Assembly: GCA_964488675.1 (NCBI GenBank)
Contig: CAZAWA010000057.1
Location: 1 to 14,491, forward strand
DNA: 14,491 nt
Origin: QZKY01 sp964488675
Lineage (GTDB): Bacteria > Pseudomonadota > Gammaproteobacteria > Burkholderiales > Burkholderiaceae_D
Direction of reading: 5' to 3'
The translations under genes were made by a program, and so were the position numbers. A model generated the notes under the pieces. That model was not told the origin of the DNA. It did no database searches and saw only the letters and a program-made list of their open reading frames with translations. Shown here one piece after another: positions 13,249 to 14,491 of the stretch (position 1 is its first letter; every line of letters starts with the position of its first letter).

Positions 13249-14490
13249 TCAGTGCGCAAATTTTTCAGCCAGGGCTTGATAAAGCGGTTGTGGGCTGATG
13301 CGTGCTGACACGGCGTTGGCGATCAGTACGGCAACCAGCAAAGGTAATAACAGGTGCAGCCCGCTGGTGGTTTCCACCATAAGAACAAGTGCGGTCAGTG
13401 GTGCGCGCGTAACGCCGGAAAAATAGGCTGCCATGACCATAATCACCATCGCACCGTGTGGTGCGAGCGATGGGAAGAAGAGGGACAGGCTGTCGCCCAG
13501 TCCCGCGCCGACGGCGAGCGAAGGCGCGAGCAGACCGCCGGGTATGCCGCTGATGGCGGACAGAAAAACCGCAGCCATTTTGGCCAGCCCGTAGTACCAG
13601 ACGAAGGAGCTGCCGCTGGCGTGTAACGCCACGCGCGTAGCCTCGTCACCGGAACCGAAGACGAGATTGTCGGTCAGGCTACCGAGCAGGGCGACGCCGA
13701 CACCGCAGAAGGCGGCGAAAAGCAGGGGACGGTTCCAGACGAGCCCAGCCAAAATCCTCGGTGGCGAAAACGACATCTTGATTATCAGGCGGCTGAAAAT
13801 ACCACCCATCGCGCCACCGACGAGGCCGCATAGGACGACGGCATGGGCATTCTCCAGCCCGTAAAGAAAAGCGGTCGTCGCACCGAAGTAAGTGTTCTGA
13901 TCAAGCAGCGAAAATAGAACCAGCGCACACATGAGAACGGCCACCACCAATAACAGGCGAGCCTTGAAAGTCTGTTTGCGCCACAGCTCCTCGAACGCAA
14001 ACACAATCCCGGTCAGCGGCGCGGTGAAAGCCACAGCGATGCCGACGCCGCCACCCGCTATCACGAGCATGCGGCGATGCAAGGCAGTGATTTCCTGTCT
14101 GCGACTGTGAAAGGCATGCATGACGCACGCGCCGATCTGTACCAGCGGGCCATCACGGCCGATTGAGGCGCCTACCGCAAGCCCCCCCATCAGCGTGATG
14201 ATCTTCCCCGTCAGGATGCGGATCGACAGCAGGTGGCGCTTGCGGCGGGGATCGGCGTCATTGAGGGTTGCGAGGGTCTGGGGAATGCCGTCGCCTTGCC
14301 CGCCACGGAAGAAGCGTTGCACGAGATAGACAATAAGTGCAAACCCGAAAGGCAGCAGAATGATCGGTGATTTAGGATAATTCTCGAGCAGTCGACGGTT
14401 CAGATAGCTTGCCTCGTTGCAGCCCCATGCCAGCAGAACACCGATCAATCCGATAAGCAGCGGCCCTATTATCCACGCTTGCCAGCGACG
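13249..14490 (-). CDS. ClC-family chloride channel / Cl-/H+ exchanger (5' end cut by window edge)
   Basis: This is a polytopic membrane protein of the ClC family, which moves chloride (or other anions), often in exchange for protons. The frame is open to the right edge, giving 413 codons plus stop; the true start lies outside (an internal TTG at 14448 is not the start, since RRWQAWIIGPLLIGLIG precedes it in frame). Anion-pathway motifs are GGQGDGIPQTL (the GSGIP region, Ser replaced by Asp), ASIGRDGPLVQIGA (the GREGP region, gating Glu replaced by Asp), and GIPGGLLAPSLAVGAGLG (the GxFxP region). The conserved Tyr is in QPLYQAL near the C terminus, and the inner Glu is at FAFEELWRK. There is no CBS domain after the membrane part. 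It stands alone and converges on the 49-residue gene. The substitutions leave channel versus exchanger open. Confidence 0.92.
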   Translation of the reverse strand, partial: RRWQAWIIGPLLIGLIGVLLAWGCNEASYLNRRLLENYPKSPIILLPFGFALIVYLVQRFFRGGQGDGIPQTLATLNDADPRRKRHLLSIRILTGKIITLMGGLAVGASIGRDGPLVQIGACVMHAFHSRRQEITALHRRMLVIAGGGVGIAVAFTAPLTGIVFAFEELWRKQTFKARLLLVVAVLMCALVLFSLLDQNTYFGATTAFLYGLENAHAVVLCGLVGGAMGGIFSRLIIKMSFSPPRILAGLVWNRPLLFAAFCGVGVALLGSLTDNLVFGSGDEATRVALHASGSSFVWYYGLAKMAAVFLSAISGIPGGLLAPSLAVGAGLGDSLSLFFPSLAPHGAMVIMVMAAYFSGVTRAPLTALVLMVETTSGLHLLLPLLVAVLIANAVSARISPQPLYQALAEKFAH

Positions 14491-14491
14491 C

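Overview
The window looks like the chromosome of a betaproteobacterium of the Burkholderiales, most likely of the Oxalobacteraceae (Herminiimonas/Janthinobacterium type). The gene order dusB-fis-purH-ruvC-ruvA-ruvB on one strand is a known arrangement of that order, base composition is moderately GC-rich, and codon use is even across the core genes. The family-level call is inference. No prophage, insertion sequence, CRISPR array, tRNA or rRNA gene is visible.

Left part (1-4680, minus strand): a compact housekeeping operon read right to left. It holds dusB (tRNA dihydrouridine synthase), fis (nucleoid protein), purH (last two steps of IMP synthesis), then ruvC, ruvA and ruvB (Holliday-junction processing; ruvB runs off the left edge). 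Gaps are 3-50 bp. A 17-bp perfect palindrome lies just upstream of the likely dusB promoter, and an imperfect stem-loop lies between purH and ruvC, beside the ruvC ribosome site.

Middle part (4677-8741): a two-gene minus-strand unit (PEBP/YbhB-like protein, then a histidine-phosphatase-family protein) preceded by a short remnant of a universal stress protein. Then comes a plus-strand two-helix potassium channel with a cytoplasmic RCK/TrkA module, with its own TTGACA-type promoter. Facing it is a minus-strand pair of overlapping YeeE/YedE sulfur-transport half-proteins.

Right part (8742-14491): accessory and less characterised. A very AT-rich promoter region separates the YeeE/YedE pair from a divergent small Cys-containing reading frame of unknown function. 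That frame runs 152 bp into the 3' end of an unrecognised 114-residue gene on the opposite strand, so it may be frameshifted or truncated. Next come a membrane diguanylate cyclase (sensor, PAS and GGDEF domains) with a long stem-loop ahead of its likely start, a small putative lipoprotein with a perfect intrinsic terminator, a Crp/Fnr-type regulator, a 49-residue protein, and a ClC chloride channel/transporter cut by the right edge. The ClC protein carries Asp where the gating Glu of the GREGP motif is expected.

Nothing here is a clear new multi-gene system. The best candidates for unexplored biology are the YeeE/YedE-adjacent Cys protein with its unusual promoter region, the diguanylate cyclase leader structure, and the ClC gate substitution.
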